DNA of 64,000 nucleotides from Novosphingobium rosa NBRC 15208 (GCF_001598555.1 NZ_BCZE01000010.1:62001-126000); one strand, 5' to 3'; positions 1-9,706 are shown, numbered from the stretch's first letter. Program-made: numbers and translations. Notes: generated by a model from the sequence alone, not told the origin.

Positions 1-435
1 CATCGGCAGCGCCACGGTGCGCAGCTTGCCTTGCAGAAAGATCCGCCAGCCGCGTTTGGCGAAAGACGGCCCCACCAGCCAACCCGAGATCATTGAGAGC
101 AACGGCACCGAACTACGCGCCATCAGATCGATCAGCGCCCAGCGCATCAGCCCTTGCGAAGTGTCGTTGAACAGCTGCAGATCCTGCCCGTTTCGCCCTG
201 TCCAGGCGTGCACATAGACGATGCCCATGATGCAGATCACCCGCGCGATGCCGATCGCCCGCGACAGGCGCGTCTTTTCGTCGAGCGGGGCCGTCCCGTC
301 GGACGGGGCCTGCTGGTCGGATGGGGCGGAAGGGGGGACGGAAACGTTGCGCGTATCAATCTTTGTCGCTGAATTCACCGTGTTCCGCCTGTTGCCGCGC
401 CATGACCATGCTCTGTCTTGTTCGGACAGCTCCAT
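1..435 (-). CDS. Acyltransferase 3 family membrane protein, N-terminal part (cut by window edge)
   Basis: Reading leftward from the window edge the frame stays open for 145 codons. It gives a Pro/Ser-rich cytoplasmic leader, then a first membrane segment with the pattern RAIGIARVICIMGIVYVHAW, and then SVPLLSMISGWLVG. This layout (helix ending in VH, then an S-G-W/F segment) is typical of the N-terminus of integral membrane acyltransferases (Acyl_transf_3, OpgC/OafA-like), which move acyl groups onto surface sugars. The start is uncertain: an in-frame ATG lies at 435, and a GTG at 378 has an AGGCGG-like ribosome site just upstream. The C-terminal part lies outside the window, so the substrate cannot be guessed. 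Confidence 0.7.
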   Translation of the reverse strand, partial: MELSEQDRAWSWRGNRRNTVNSATKIDTRNVSVPPSAPSDQQAPSDGTAPLDEKTRLSRAIGIARVICIMGIVYVHAWTGRNGQDLQLFNDTSQGLMRWALIDLMARSSVPLLSMISGWLVGPSFAKRGWRIFLQGKLRTVALPM

Positions 436-518
436 GCGCTTTCACTCATCCCGCCGTGTTGATAGGCAGAATTACAAAGCTGCCAAGCGAGGAAAGGTTG
501 CGTGCCCGGCGTTCTGCG

Positions 519-1175
519 TCAAGCCGAGGCTGAGTCGGGGCAGGCGGCGTCTGGCCCCATGCCCCGAGCCATGCCCTTTCCCGGCGCGGCGCGGCAGGGG
601 CAGGTCAGCGCATGGTCGTTCACCAGGCCTGCCGCTTGCATAAAAGCATGGACGGTCACCGCGCCGACGAATTTGAAACCCTTCGCCTTCAAGGCTTTCG
701 ACAACGCCAGCGAGGCAGGCGTGCTGGCCAGCACCGTCTGCCCGTCACCCAGCTGAGGCTTGCCGTCCACGACATTCCAGATCCATGCCGCGAAATCCTC
801 GCCGGTTTCCTGCCCAGCCTCTTGGATCGCCAGATAGGCGCGGGCGTTGCTGATGGTGGCCTCGATCTTGGCGCGGGCGCGGATGATGCTTTCGTCCAGC
901 ATCAGGCGCTCGACATCCTCGGGGCCGAAAGCCGCCACGCGGTGCGGATCGAAGCCCGCGAAGGCTCGACGGAATCCTTCGCGCCGGTGCAGGATGGTGC
1001 GCCATGACAGGCCTGCCTGAAAGCCTTCCAGAAGCAGCATCTCCCACAGGTCGCGCGGGTCGTGCATGGGCACGCCCCATTCCTCGTCGTGATAGGCCTC
1101 CATCAGCGGATCGCCCTCGGCCCATTTGCAGCGTTGAAGGGCCTCCACCATCGGAAAAACATCCTGATTGTTCAT
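519..1175 (-). CDS. tag: DNA-3-methyladenine glycosylase I
   Basis: Base-excision repair enzyme that removes 3-methyladenine from alkylated DNA. The 218-residue product is close to the usual family length of about 190-200 with a short C-terminal tail. It carries RCKW (C16), YHDEEWG (H29) and NDHALTCPCR (H188, C192). C16-H29 and H188-C192 reproduce the spacings of the zinc-snap ligands of E. coli Tag (C4/H17/H175/C179). The gene stands alone on the leftward strand, divergent from the tkt operon across about 190 bp. A longer overlapping frame on the same strand (745-1287) is a shadow. Confidence 0.95.
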   Translation of the reverse strand: MNNQDVFPMVEALQRCKWAEGDPLMEAYHDEEWGVPMHDPRDLWEMLLLEGFQAGLSWRTILHRREGFRRAFAGFDPHRVAAFGPEDVERLMLDESIIRARAKIEATISNARAYLAIQEAGQETGEDFAAWIWNVVDGKPQLGDGQTVLASTPASLALSKALKAKGFKFVGAVTVHAFMQAAGLVNDHALTCPCRAAPGKGMARGMGPDAACPDSASA

Positions 1176-1365
1176 GATATGTACTCGCGTCTAGCATCTT
1201 CCTGCCGCGAGGGAAGAGGCAAAATCGCGAGAGCATCAGTCCGCCGCTCATCTTACCGCAAAATCCGCAAGGAAGGGCCGATGGCACAGGACTTTAGCCT
1301 TACGACCCGGACCCAAGCGGCGATCCCTTCGTTTCGGAAGCAAGCTTAGGAAGGATGCACTTCGC

Positions 1366-3495
1366 ATGACCGATACGCTCGCCCCCAACAGCTTTGCATC
1401 TGCCACGCTGACCCCCCAGCCGCCCCATGCAAGGGAAGACGGTTCGCTCCAGCGCCCCACCGTCAAACTGGCCATCGATACGATCCGCACGCTGGCGATG
1501 GATGCGGTGCAAAAGGCCAATTCAGGCCACCCCGGAACGCCCATGGCGCTGGCGCCCGTCGCCCATACGCTGTGGAGCCGGTATCTGCGCTATGATCCCG
1601 CCACGCCGGACTGGCCGAACCGGGACCGCTTTGTGCTCTCCTGCGGCCATGCCTCGATGCTGCTCTATGCGCTGCTGCATCTGGCGGGCGTGGAGGAGAT
1701 CGACGCCGACGGAAAGAAGACCGGCGCGCCCGCTGTCAGCCTTGATGACATCAAGCAGTTCCGGCAGCTCGATTCCAAGACGCCCGGCCATCCCGAATAT
1801 CGCATGACCACCGGAGTGGAGACCACCACCGGGCCGTTGGGGCAGGGCTGCGGCAATTCGGTGGGCATGGCGATTGCCGCGCGCTGGCTGGGCGCCACGT
1901 TCAACCGCGATGGCTTCGATCTCTTCGATCACGATGTCTATGTGCTGTGCTCGGACGGTGATTTGATGGAGGGCGTGGCCAGCGAGGCAGCCTCCATCGC
2001 CGGGCATCTGAAGCTGCCCAACCTCTGCTGGATCTATGACAGCAACCATATCACCATCGAGGGCGAGACCGATCTGGCCTTCGACGAGGATGTGGCCAAG
2101 CGCTTCGAGGCCTATGGCTGGCAGACGGTGGCGGTCGAGGATGCCGAGGATGTCGAGGCCTTCGCCAAGGCGCTGGATGTCTTCAAGGCGACGCAGGACA
2201 AGCCCACGCTGATCGTGGTGAAATCGGTGATCGGCATCGGCTTCCCCACCCGCGCGGGCACCCATAAGGCGCATAGCGATGCCCCCGGCGAGGAAGAAAT
2301 CCGCGGCGCCAAGAAAAGCTACGGCTGGCCCGAGGATGCGCAGTTCCTCGTGCCGGAAGAGGCAAAGGCCGAATTTTCCCAAGCCGTTGCCGGGCGCGGC
2401 CAGCCTTTGCGCGAAGCGTGGGAAGCCACCTTTGAACGCTACCGTGAAGCCCATCCCGATCTGGCCTCAGCGGTCGAGGCTCTGCGCCAGGGCAAGCTCC
2501 CCGATGGCTGGCAGGAAGCCCTGCCGACCTTTGAGCCCGACGCCAAGGGCATCGCCAGCCGCGAGGCCAGCGGCAAGGTCATCAATGCCATCGCCGACAA
2601 GGCCCCATGGCTGGTGGGCGGCGCGGCGGACCTCTCGCCCTCGACCAAGACCGATGTGAAGGGCGCTCCCTCGCTCGAGGCGCAGACCCCCGGCGGCCGC
2701 AACATGCATTTCGGCATTCGTGAGCATGCCATGGGCAGCATCGCCAATGGCATGGCACTCAGCTATCTGCGGCCCTACACCGGCACCTTCATGGTCTTTT
2801 CCGACTATATGCGCCCGCCGATCCGTCTGGCGGCGATCATGGAACTGCCGGTGATCTTCGTCTTCACGCACGACTCCATCGGCGTGGGCGAGGATGGCCC
2901 CACTCACCAGCCCATCGAGCATCTGGCCGCCCTGCGCGCCATTCCGGGGCTCGATACGATCCGCCCCGGTGACGCCAATGAGGCGGCGGTGGCCTGGAAG
3001 GTGGCGCTGACCCACACCCATGAGCCGACAGCGCTCATCTTCTCGCGACAGGCGATCCCCACGCTGGATCGCGGCACATACGGTTCCGCCGATGGCCTCG
3101 AAAAGGGCGGCTATGTTCTGGCCGACAGCGATGGCGAGCCCGAGATCATCCTGATCGGCACCGGTTCGGAACTGCCTCTGGTGGTGGCCGCGCATGAGAA
3201 GCTGAAGGGCGAGGGTGTGCAATCGCGCGTCGTCTCGCTGCCCAGCTGGTATCTCTTTGAAAAGCAGGATCGGGCCTATCGCGACAGCGTGTTCCCGCCC
3301 CATATTCGCGCCCGCCTCGCCGTGGAACAGGGCGGCGCGCTCGGCTGGGACCGTTATGTCGGGCAGGATGGCGCCACCATCACCATGTCGACCTTCGGCG
3401 CCTCGGCCCCTCTGGCCAAGCTTCAGGAGAAGTTCGGCTTCACCCTCGACAATGTTTGCAAAGTCGCTCGCGACGTGATGGAGAATGCCCGATGA
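1366..3495 (+). CDS. tkt: Transketolase (pentose-phosphate operon copy)
   Basis: Thiamine-diphosphate enzyme moving two-carbon units between ketose and aldose phosphates. At 709 residues it is slightly longer than the usual 660-680. Visible motifs are the N-terminal substrate segment NSGHPGTPMAL, the TPP/Mg loop SDGDLMEG near residue 197, and [19 protein letters not shown] in the pyrimidine domain. The loop usually reading GHGS is GHAS here. A strong ribosome site (AGGAAGG) precedes the ATG. It is the first gene of a tight operon: its TGA overlaps the ATG of the tal-pgi fusion (ATGA). A second, clearly different transketolase lies at 23077-25077 beside gap. Confidence 0.96.
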   Translation: MTDTLAPNSFASATLTPQPPHAREDGSLQRPTVKLAIDTIRTLAMDAVQKANSGHPGTPMALAPVAHTLWSRYLRYDPATPDWPNRDRFVLSCGHASMLLYALLHLAGVEEIDADGKKTGAPAVSLDDIKQFRQLDSKTPGHPEYRMTTGVETTTGPLGQGCGNSVGMAIAARWLGATFNRDGFDLFDHDVYVLCSDGDLMEGVASEAASIAGHLKLPNLCWIYDSNHITIEGETDLAFDEDVAKRFEAYGWQTVAVEDAEDVEAFAKALDVFKATQDKPTLIVVKSVIGIGFPTRAGTHKAHSDAPGEEEIRGAKKSYGWPEDAQFLVPEEAKAEFSQAVAGRGQPLREAWEATFERYREAHPDLASAVEALRQGKLPDGWQEALPTFEPDAKGIASREASGKVINAIADKAPWLVGGAADLSPSTKTDVKGAPSLEAQTPGGRNMHFGIREHAMGSIANGMALSYLRPYTGTFMVFSDYMRPPIRLAAIMELPVIFVFTHDSIGVGEDGPTHQPIEHLAALRAIPGLDTIRPGDANEAAVAWKVALTHTHEPTALIFSRQAIPTLDRGTYGSADGLEKGGYVLADSDGEPEIILIGTGSELPLVVAAHEKLKGEGVQSRVVSLPSWYLFEKQDRAYRDSVFPPHIRARLAVEQGGALGWDRYVGQDGATITMSTFGASAPLAKLQEKFGFTLDNVCKVARDVMENAR

Positions 3496-6320
3496 ACAGC
3501 CAGAGCGGCGTGGTGGTGCGCACCAAGACCAGCCTGCTGAAGCAGCTGCATGAGGCCGGGCAGGCCGTGTGGCTGGATTTCGTGGATCGCGGCTTTCTGG
3601 CGCAGGGCGGCCTCAAAAAGCTGATCGCGGAGGATGATGCCACGGGGGTTACCTCCAACCCCTCGATTTTCGAAAAGGCGATGGGCCATGGCGATGCCTA
3701 TGACGAAGGCTTCAAACAGGCGCTGACCCAAGGCGATGTTTCTGTTCAGAAGCTTTATGAAAAGCAGGCCATCGCCGACATCAAGACGGCGGCCGCCGAT
3801 CTGCGCCCGGTCTATGACCACCTGCAAGGGCAGGACGGCTATGTCAGCCTTGAGGTCTCGCCCTATCTCGCCAATGACACTGCCGCCACCATCACCGAGG
3901 CGCGGGAGCTGTGGCAGCAGGTCGATGCACCCAATCTGATGGTCAAGGTACCGGGAACGCAGGCGGGCGTGCCCGCGATCCGCCAGCTGATCGCCGATGG
4001 GCTGAACATCAACGTCACGCTGCTGTTCTCCATCGAGGCCTATCAAGCCGTAGCCCATGCCTATCTGGACGGGCTGGAGGCGCGCGTCGCCAAGGGCGAG
4101 CCCATCGACCATATCGCCAGCGTGGCCAGCTTCTTCGTCAGCCGCATCGACACGCAGATCGACAAGAAAATCGATGCCCGCGTGAAGGATGGCGACAAGG
4201 AGAGCGAGGCCCTGAAAGCCCTGCGCGGCAAGGTGGCCATCGCCAATGCGAAGCTGGCCTATGCCTGGTATCAGGCGCTGATCGCCAGCGATCGCTGGCA
4301 GGCGCTGGCCGCCAGGGGCGCGCGGCCCCAGCGCCTGCTCTGGGCCTCGACCGGCGTGAAAGACCCCGCCTATCCCGATACGCTCTATGTCGATACGCTG
4401 ATCGGGCCGGACACCGTCAACACCATGCCGCCCAAGACGATGGACGCCTTCCGCGACCATGGCGCCGTGGCCCAGACCCTGACGCAGGATGTGGACGCCG
4501 CCCGCCATGTGCTGGAAGAGGCCGACCGTCTGGGGCTGGATCTGCCCGCCGTCACCTCGGCTCTGGTCGAGGATGGTGTGAAGCAATTCGCCGATGCCGC
4601 CGATGCCCTGCTCGGCGCGGTGGCGGCCAAGCGTGCGCAATTCGCGGGCGATGCCATCAACACCTTCGAGGCCACGCTGCCGCATGATCTGCAGGGCGCG
4701 GTCGAGGCGCGACTGAAGTCAGCCGCTAGCGAAGGCTGGTCCCGCCGCCTGTGGCAGGGCGATGCCTCGCTGTGGACCGGCAAGGATGAGGGCAAATGGC
4801 TCGGCTGGCTGGCGGCGGCGGAAGGCAAGCAGGTCGATGCCGAGGCGCTGGAAGCGCTGCGTCAGGATGCCCACCAATATGCCGATGCCGTGTTGCTCGG
4901 CATGGGCGGATCGAGCCTTGGGCCAGAGGTGCTTTCGCTCATCCTCGGCCATGGCGAGGGCAGCCCGCGCCTGCATGTGCTGGACACCACCGATCCGGGG
5001 CAGATTGCGGGCGTGGCCAAGCTGATCGATCCGGCGCGCACGCTGTTTATCATCTCCAGCAAATCGGGCTCGACGATGGAGCCGGAACTGCTGCGCACCT
5101 ATTTCCACGCGCTGAGCGGCGGGCAGAGCGATCATTTCGTCGCCGTCACCGATCCCGGCTCGAAGCTGGAGGCCAGGGCCAAAGCGGATGGTTTCGCCCA
5201 TATCTTCCTTGGCGATCCGGCGATTGGCGGGCGTTATTCGGTGCTGTCGGTCTTCGGCATGGTGCCTGCCGCGGCCAGCGGCCTGGTGGCCCCGGTGCTC
5301 TATCATGCCACCGCGCCGATGGTGCTCTCCTGCGGACCCGATGTGCCGCCTGCCGCCAATCCCGGCGTGAAGCTGGGCGCGATCATCGGCGAGGCGGCGG
5401 TGAGCGGGCGTGACAAGCTGACGATCCTTGCCTCTCCCAAGCTGCAACCCTTCGGATCCTGGCTGGAGCAATTGCTGGCCGAAAGCACCGGCAAGCAGGG
5501 CAAGGGCATCGTCCCTGTGGATCTGGAGCCCCTGGGCGGGCCGGAAGCCTATGGCGCGGATCGCCTCTTCGCCTATTTCGCTCTGGCAGGCGAGCGCGAT
5601 GCCGAGCAGGAGGCCCGCTTGGAAGCACTGGCCGCCTCCGGCCATCCGGTGCTGAGGATCACCTTGGCCGAGGCCGAGAACATCGGTCAGGAGTTCTTCC
5701 GCTGGGAGGTCGCCACGGCGATTGCCGGCGCGGTGATCGGCATCGATCCCTTCGACCAGCCCGATGTGGAGGATGCCAAGGTGGCCACCCGCAAGCTGGT
5801 CGATGCCTATGAAAAGGATGGCGACGAGGCACGGGAACAGCCGGTGGCGGAAACCGATGATTTCGCGGTCTTCGGTTTCGGCGATGGCATCAAGGGCGAT
5901 GCCGCCGCCTTGCTCAAGGCCCATCTCGCCAGCCTCAAGCCGGGCGATTACGCCGGTTTCCTCGCCTATATCGAGCGCAATGAGACCGACGGCCTGCTGA
6001 TCGAATCCATCCGCACAGCCCTGCGCGACGCGAAAAAGGTGGCGACCGTCGCCGGTTTCGGCCCGCGTTTCCTGCATTCCACCGGGCAGGCTTACAAGGG
6101 CGGCCCCAACAGCGGCGTCTTCCTCGTCATCACCCGCGACCCCGATCCCGATCTGGCCATTCCGGATCATCGCGCCAGCTTCGGCTGGGTGCAGATCGCT
6201 CAGGCCAAGGGCGATGCGCAGGTGCTGGCGGAGCGTGGGCGGCGCGTGCTACGGGTGCATCTCAAGCAGGGCGGTGGCGGACTCGCCGCGCTCAAGACGG
6301 CGATCCTCGCTGCCCTGTAA
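3492..6320 (+). CDS. Bifunctional transaldolase / glucose-6-phosphate isomerase
   Basis: Fusion of about 942 residues. The first ~370 residues are a transaldolase: DFVDRGFL, VTSNPSIFEKA, the Schiff-base lysine context NLMVKVPGT, and LWASTGVKDPAY. The rest is a phosphoglucose isomerase: GMGGSSLGPEVL, IISSKSGSTMEPELL and HSTGQAYKGGPNSG. One polypeptide therefore makes both fructose-6-phosphate (transaldolase) and glucose-6-phosphate (isomerase), letting the oxidative pentose cycle recycle carbon back to Zwf. The ATG at 3492 is preferred because it overlaps the tkt stop by 4 bp; the frame extends upstream to 3456 but only inside tkt. Such Tal-Pgi fusions are known from some proteobacteria. Followed after 36 bp by gnd. 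Confidence 0.94.
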   Translation: MNSQSGVVVRTKTSLLKQLHEAGQAVWLDFVDRGFLAQGGLKKLIAEDDATGVTSNPSIFEKAMGHGDAYDEGFKQALTQGDVSVQKLYEKQAIADIKTAAADLRPVYDHLQGQDGYVSLEVSPYLANDTAATITEARELWQQVDAPNLMVKVPGTQAGVPAIRQLIADGLNINVTLLFSIEAYQAVAHAYLDGLEARVAKGEPIDHIASVASFFVSRIDTQIDKKIDARVKDGDKESEALKALRGKVAIANAKLAYAWYQALIASDRWQALAARGARPQRLLWASTGVKDPAYPDTLYVDTLIGPDTVNTMPPKTMDAFRDHGAVAQTLTQDVDAARHVLEEADRLGLDLPAVTSALVEDGVKQFADAADALLGAVAAKRAQFAGDAINTFEATLPHDLQGAVEARLKSAASEGWSRRLWQGDASLWTGKDEGKWLGWLAAAEGKQVDAEALEALRQDAHQYADAVLLGMGGSSLGPEVLSLILGHGEGSPRLHVLDTTDPGQIAGVAKLIDPARTLFIISSKSGSTMEPELLRTYFHALSGGQSDHFVAVTDPGSKLEARAKADGFAHIFLGDPAIGGRYSVLSVFGMVPAAASGLVAPVLYHATAPMVLSCGPDVPPAANPGVKLGAIIGEAAVSGRDKLTILASPKLQPFGSWLEQLLAESTGKQGKGIVPVDLEPLGGPEAYGADRLFAYFALAGERDAEQEARLEALAASGHPVLRITLAEAENIGQEFFRWEVATAIAGAVIGIDPFDQPDVEDAKVATRKLVDAYEKDGDEAREQPVAETDDFAVFGFGDGIKGDAAALLKAHLASLKPGDYAGFLAYIERNETDGLLIESIRTALRDAKKVATVAGFGPRFLHSTGQAYKGGPNSGVFLVITRDPDPDLAIPDHRASFGWVQIAQAKGDAQVLAERGRRVLRVHLKQGGGGLAALKTAILAAL

Positions 6321-6356
6321 GCCTTTGACGATACCCCCCAAGAAAAGGACTACCGC

Positions 6357-7337
6357 ATGCGTCTTGCAATGATCGGCCTTGGCCGGATGGGCGCCAACAT
6401 CGCGCGTCGGCTGATGCGCAACGGCCATGAGATCGTGGCCTTCGATCTGAGCGAAAAGGCCATCGATGCTCTGGTGAAGGACGGCGCCACCGGCTCCACC
6501 TCTGTCGAGGATCTGGCGGGCAAGCTCGATGAACGCCGCATCTTCTGGGTGATGCTGCCCGCCGGCGAGCCCACCGAGAGCATGATCCAGAAGCTGTTGG
6601 GGCTCTCGCGCCCTGGCGACATCATCATCGATGGCGGCAACACCTTCTACAAGGACGATATCCGCCGCGCCAAGGCCTGCGCCGAAAAGAGCGTCACCTA
6701 TGTCGATGTCGGCACCTCGGGCGGCGTCTGGGGGCTGGAGCGCGGCTATTGCATGATGATCGGCGGCGAGAAGGAAGCGGTCGATCTGCTCGACCCGATC
6801 TTCGAGGCGCTGGCCCCCGGCATCGGCACCATCCCCAAGACCAAGGAGCGCGCCGAGGCCAGCGATCCCCGCGCGGAAAAGGGCTACATCCATGCCGGTC
6901 CGGCGGGCGCCGGGCATTTCGTCAAGATGGTCCACAATGGCATCGAATATGGGTTGATGGCCGCCTATGCCGAGGGCTTCGATGTGCTCAAGGGCAAGGC
7001 GTCGGAAAAGCTGCCCGAGGATGAGCGCTTCGACCTCAACCTCACCGACATCGCCGAAGTATGGCGCCGGGGCAGCGTGGTGTCCTCCTGGCTGCTGGAC
7101 CTCTCGGCCTCGGCGCTGGCCAAGGATCAGGCGCTGGATGCCTTCAGCGGCAATGTCGCGGATTCCGGCGAAGGCCAGTGGACCATCGACGCCGCCATGG
7201 AAGAAGCGGTGCCCGCCTATGTCCTCTCGGCGGCGCTGTTCGCCCGCTATCGCAGCCGGGTGGAGAACACCTTTGGCGACAAGCTGCTCTCGGCCATGCG
7301 CTTTGGCTTTGGCGGCCATGTGGAGATCCCGCAATAA
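6357..7337 (+). CDS. gnd: 6-phosphogluconate dehydrogenase, decarboxylating, short form
   Basis: Converts 6-phosphogluconate to ribulose-5-phosphate and CO2. At 326 residues it is the short (GntZ/YqeC-like) form, about 140 residues shorter than the E. coli enzyme. The Rossmann motif GLGRMG is at residues 7-12, and the second strand ends in VAFD (D30). An acidic residue there, instead of the Asn-Arg-Thr of NADP enzymes, suggests a preference for NAD+; this is inference. The substrate loop [10 protein letters not shown] and the catalytic-helix motif [13 protein letters not shown] are intact. The stop codon overlaps the zwf start by one base (TAATG), so the two are translationally coupled. Confidence 0.93.
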   Translation: MRLAMIGLGRMGANIARRLMRNGHEIVAFDLSEKAIDALVKDGATGSTSVEDLAGKLDERRIFWVMLPAGEPTESMIQKLLGLSRPGDIIIDGGNTFYKDDIRRAKACAEKSVTYVDVGTSGGVWGLERGYCMMIGGEKEAVDLLDPIFEALAPGIGTIPKTKERAEASDPRAEKGYIHAGPAGAGHFVKMVHNGIEYGLMAAYAEGFDVLKGKASEKLPEDERFDLNLTDIAEVWRRGSVVSSWLLDLSASALAKDQALDAFSGNVADSGEGQWTIDAAMEEAVPAYVLSAALFARYRSRVENTFGDKLLSAMRFGFGGHVEIPQ

Positions 7338-8773
7338 TGAAGAAAGCACCCGTTGCTCCCCCCGCGACGGTGGTGATCTTCGGCGTGACAGGCGACCTGA
7401 CCCGTCGCCTGTTGCTGCCGGCCATCGTTAACCTCCAGCAATCAGAGCTGCTCGATCCGGCCACCAAGATCATCGGTGTGGGCCGTGACGATATCGATGC
7501 CGATATCCTCTGCAAGGAACGCCTGCCCGGCTTCTTCGAGGAGGACGGCGCCGCGTGGAAGGCGCTGAAGCCGCGCATCGCCTATCAGCGCGGCGATTTC
7601 GGCGATGAGGCGCTCTATCAGGCGCTGGGTGAGCAGCTGGATGCCAGTGCCATGTTCTATCTGGCGGTGGCTCCCAGCTTCTTCGGCCCCATTGTGGAGC
7701 AATTGGGCAAGGCCGGGCTGCTGGACGAGAGCAAAGGCTTCCGCCGCGTGGTGGTGGAAAAGCCTTTCGGCACCGATCTGGCCTCGGCCAAGGCGCTGAA
7801 CGCGCGCCTGCTGGCTCAGGCCGGCGAGGAGCAGCTTTACCGCATCGATCATTTCCTGGGCAAGGAAACGGTGCAGAACATCATCGTCAGCCGCTTCGCC
7901 AATGCGCGCAATGAGGCGGTCTGGAACAATCGCTACATCGATCACGTGCAGATCACCGCCGCCGAAACGGTGACGGTCGGTTCGCGCGGGGCGTTTTACG
8001 ATGCCACCGGTGCGCTGCGCGATATGGTGCCCAATCACCTGTTCCAGCTGCTGGCGCTGGTGGCGATGGAGCCGCCGATCAATCTGGAAGCCGAAAGCCT
8101 GCGCAATGAAAAGGTGAAGGTGATCGACGCGATCCAGCCCATCGCGCCGGAAGATGCGGTGCGCGGCGCCTACACCGCCGGCAAGATCGGCAAGGAGAAG
8201 GTGCCAGCTTTCCGCGAGACGGAGGATGTTTCGCCCGACAGCAGCACCGAGACCTATGTCGCCCTCAAGCTGGCGGTGGAGACCTGGCGCTGGCACGGCG
8301 TGCCCTTCTACCTGCGCACCGGCAAGGGCCTGACCGCGCGCGATACCGAAATCGTGATCCGTTTCCGCGACGCGCCCATCGCCCTGTTCCGCGACACGCC
8401 GACCGACAGCCTTCCCCCCAACCAGCTTATCCTGCAGATCCAGCCGGATGAAGGCATCAGGATGGATATGGCGGTGAAACGCCCCGGTCCCCTGATCGAG
8501 GCCGTGCCTGCCAGCATGTCTTTCGCTTATGCCGATATCTTCGATATGGGCCACCGCACCGGCTATGAGACGCTGATCTATGACGTGCTGATCGGCGACC
8601 CTTCGCTGTTCCAGCGCGCCGACCAGATCGAGGCGGGCTGGCGCGTGGTCCAACCGCTGCTTGACGCATGGACGAGCGGCGAGCCGGAGGCCTATGAACC
8701 GGGCAGCGCTGGTCCCGCAGGCGCGGATGAGCTGATCGCGCGCGATGGCCGCAATTGGCACGAGATTGGATAG
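7337..8773 (+). CDS. zwf: Glucose-6-phosphate 1-dehydrogenase
   Basis: First enzyme of the oxidative pentose-phosphate and Entner-Doudoroff routes, oxidising glucose-6-phosphate to 6-phosphogluconolactone. The 478-residue product has the coenzyme loop GVTGDLTRRLLLPA near the N-terminus, EKPFGTDLASA, and the catalytic substrate motif YRIDHFLGKE. The frame is open upstream to 7061 inside gnd, but the ATG at 7337 sits on the gnd stop and gives the normal N-terminus. No 6-phosphogluconolactonase gene follows; the next gene is a HAD phosphatase 10 bp downstream. Confidence 0.97.
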   Translation: MKKAPVAPPATVVIFGVTGDLTRRLLLPAIVNLQQSELLDPATKIIGVGRDDIDADILCKERLPGFFEEDGAAWKALKPRIAYQRGDFGDEALYQALGEQLDASAMFYLAVAPSFFGPIVEQLGKAGLLDESKGFRRVVVEKPFGTDLASAKALNARLLAQAGEEQLYRIDHFLGKETVQNIIVSRFANARNEAVWNNRYIDHVQITAAETVTVGSRGAFYDATGALRDMVPNHLFQLLALVAMEPPINLEAESLRNEKVKVIDAIQPIAPEDAVRGAYTAGKIGKEKVPAFRETEDVSPDSSTETYVALKLAVETWRWHGVPFYLRTGKGLTARDTEIVIRFRDAPIALFRDTPTDSLPPNQLILQIQPDEGIRMDMAVKRPGPLIEAVPASMSFAYADIFDMGHRTGYETLIYDVLIGDPSLFQRADQIEAGWRVVQPLLDAWTSGEPEAYEPGSAGPAGADELIARDGRNWHEIG

Positions 8774-8783
8774 AACTCGCCCC

Positions 8784-9605
8784 ATGAAAGACCTGCGCCT
8801 TTTTATCTCCGACATCGACGGCACTCTTACCCGCAGCGACAAGACCATCAGCCCCGCCGTGGTGGAGGCCGTCCACCGGCTGGGCGCGGCGGGCGTGCCC
8901 TTCACGCTGATCAGCGCCCGTCCGCCCAGCGGCTTGCTGTGGATCGCCGAGACTTTGGGCATCACCCATCCCATCGGCGCCTTCAACGGCGGAACCATCG
9001 TCAAGCCCGATGGCACGGTGCTGCATTCGGAGCAGGTGCCCGCCGATGTGGTGCTGCAGGTGCTGGCGCTGATCGACCGGCCCGATGTGACCATCTGGCT
9101 CTTCAGCCATGGCCGCTGGATCGCTCAGCGCCCCGACGATCACTATGACGACCGCGAGCGCAAGTCCGTCAGCCAGGAGCCGACCTACGACGCCAAGCTG
9201 GAAGCCTATGCCGACAGCGTGGACAAGATCGTCGCCGTCTCCAGCGATCATGCCATGCTGGCCGATCTGGAAGCCGTGGTGGAGCGCGCCGTGGGGACGC
9301 GCGCCACGGTGGGCCGGTCGCAGCTTTATTACCTCGATATCACGGCGACGCGGGCCAACAAGGGCGATGGCGTGCTCGCTCTGGCGCAGGCTTTCGGGGT
9401 CGATCCGGGGCAGGTTGCCGTGATCGGTGACCAGCGCAACGATATGCCGATGTTCCGTGAGGCGGGCCTCTCCATCGCCATGGGGCAGGGTCCGGAGGAG
9501 GTGCGGGAAGCCGCAACCCATGTCACCGCATCGAATGATGAGGATGGTGTGGCTCAGGCCATCGATTCTATTCTGCTGCCCATCGTGGCGTTGCGCGGTA
9601 AATAG
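8784..9605 (+). CDS. Cof-type HAD-IIB hydrolase, probable sugar phosphatase
   Basis: A 273-residue haloacid-dehalogenase-fold phosphatase. Motif I is FISDIDGTLTRSD near the start (nucleophile Asp and second Asp), motif II is TLISARP, and motif IV is VIGDQRNDMPMF close to the C-terminus. The layout matches the HAD-IIB/Cof subfamily, which dephosphorylates sugar phosphates and nucleotides in the cytoplasm. The ATG at 8784 is chosen because it lies just after the zwf stop and starts right before motif I. Position at the end of the operon suggests it acts on an intermediate of the pathway, perhaps as overflow control; that role is inference. Confidence 0.85.
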   Translation: MKDLRLFISDIDGTLTRSDKTISPAVVEAVHRLGAAGVPFTLISARPPSGLLWIAETLGITHPIGAFNGGTIVKPDGTVLHSEQVPADVVLQVLALIDRPDVTIWLFSHGRWIAQRPDDHYDDRERKSVSQEPTYDAKLEAYADSVDKIVAVSSDHAMLADLEAVVERAVGTRATVGRSQLYYLDITATRANKGDGVLALAQAFGVDPGQVAVIGDQRNDMPMFREAGLSIAMGQGPEEVREAATHVTASNDEDGVAQAIDSILLPIVALRGK

Positions 9606-9630
9606 CTGATAAAAATTGTTTTATGCCTTT

Positions 9631-9653
9631 CGGGCGGTGTAAAATACCGCCCG
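9631..9653 (+). terminator. Hairpin after the tkt-zwf operon
   Basis: An 8-bp perfect stem (CGGGCGGT with ACCGCCCG, 7-nt loop) lies 25 bp after the HAD gene stop. It lacks a following T-run, so intrinsic termination is not certain. Its last base is the first G of the EcfG -35 element. Confidence 0.35.
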
Positions 9654-9677
9654 GAACATTCCCCTCCCGCTGGCGTT
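9653..9677 (+). promoter_or_regulatory. EcfG-type general stress promoter
   Basis: GGAAC at 9653-9657 and CGTT at 9674-9677 are separated by exactly 16 bases. This matches the GGAAC-N16/17-CGTT promoter of the alphaproteobacterial general stress sigma factor EcfG. The ATG of the PepSY-like gene is 30 bp downstream with an AAGGAGG ribosome site between. The promoter is expected to drive both 9707-10036 and the stress-protein gene 10070-10696. Confidence 0.75.
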
Positions 9678-9706
9678 CCAAACTTGCCATCAAGGAGGTG
9701 GAACTC

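Noticed and set aside
7442..9094. 550-codon open frame on the minus strand
   Set aside because: Antisense to zwf and the HAD gene. The real products on the plus strand carry clear catalytic motifs.
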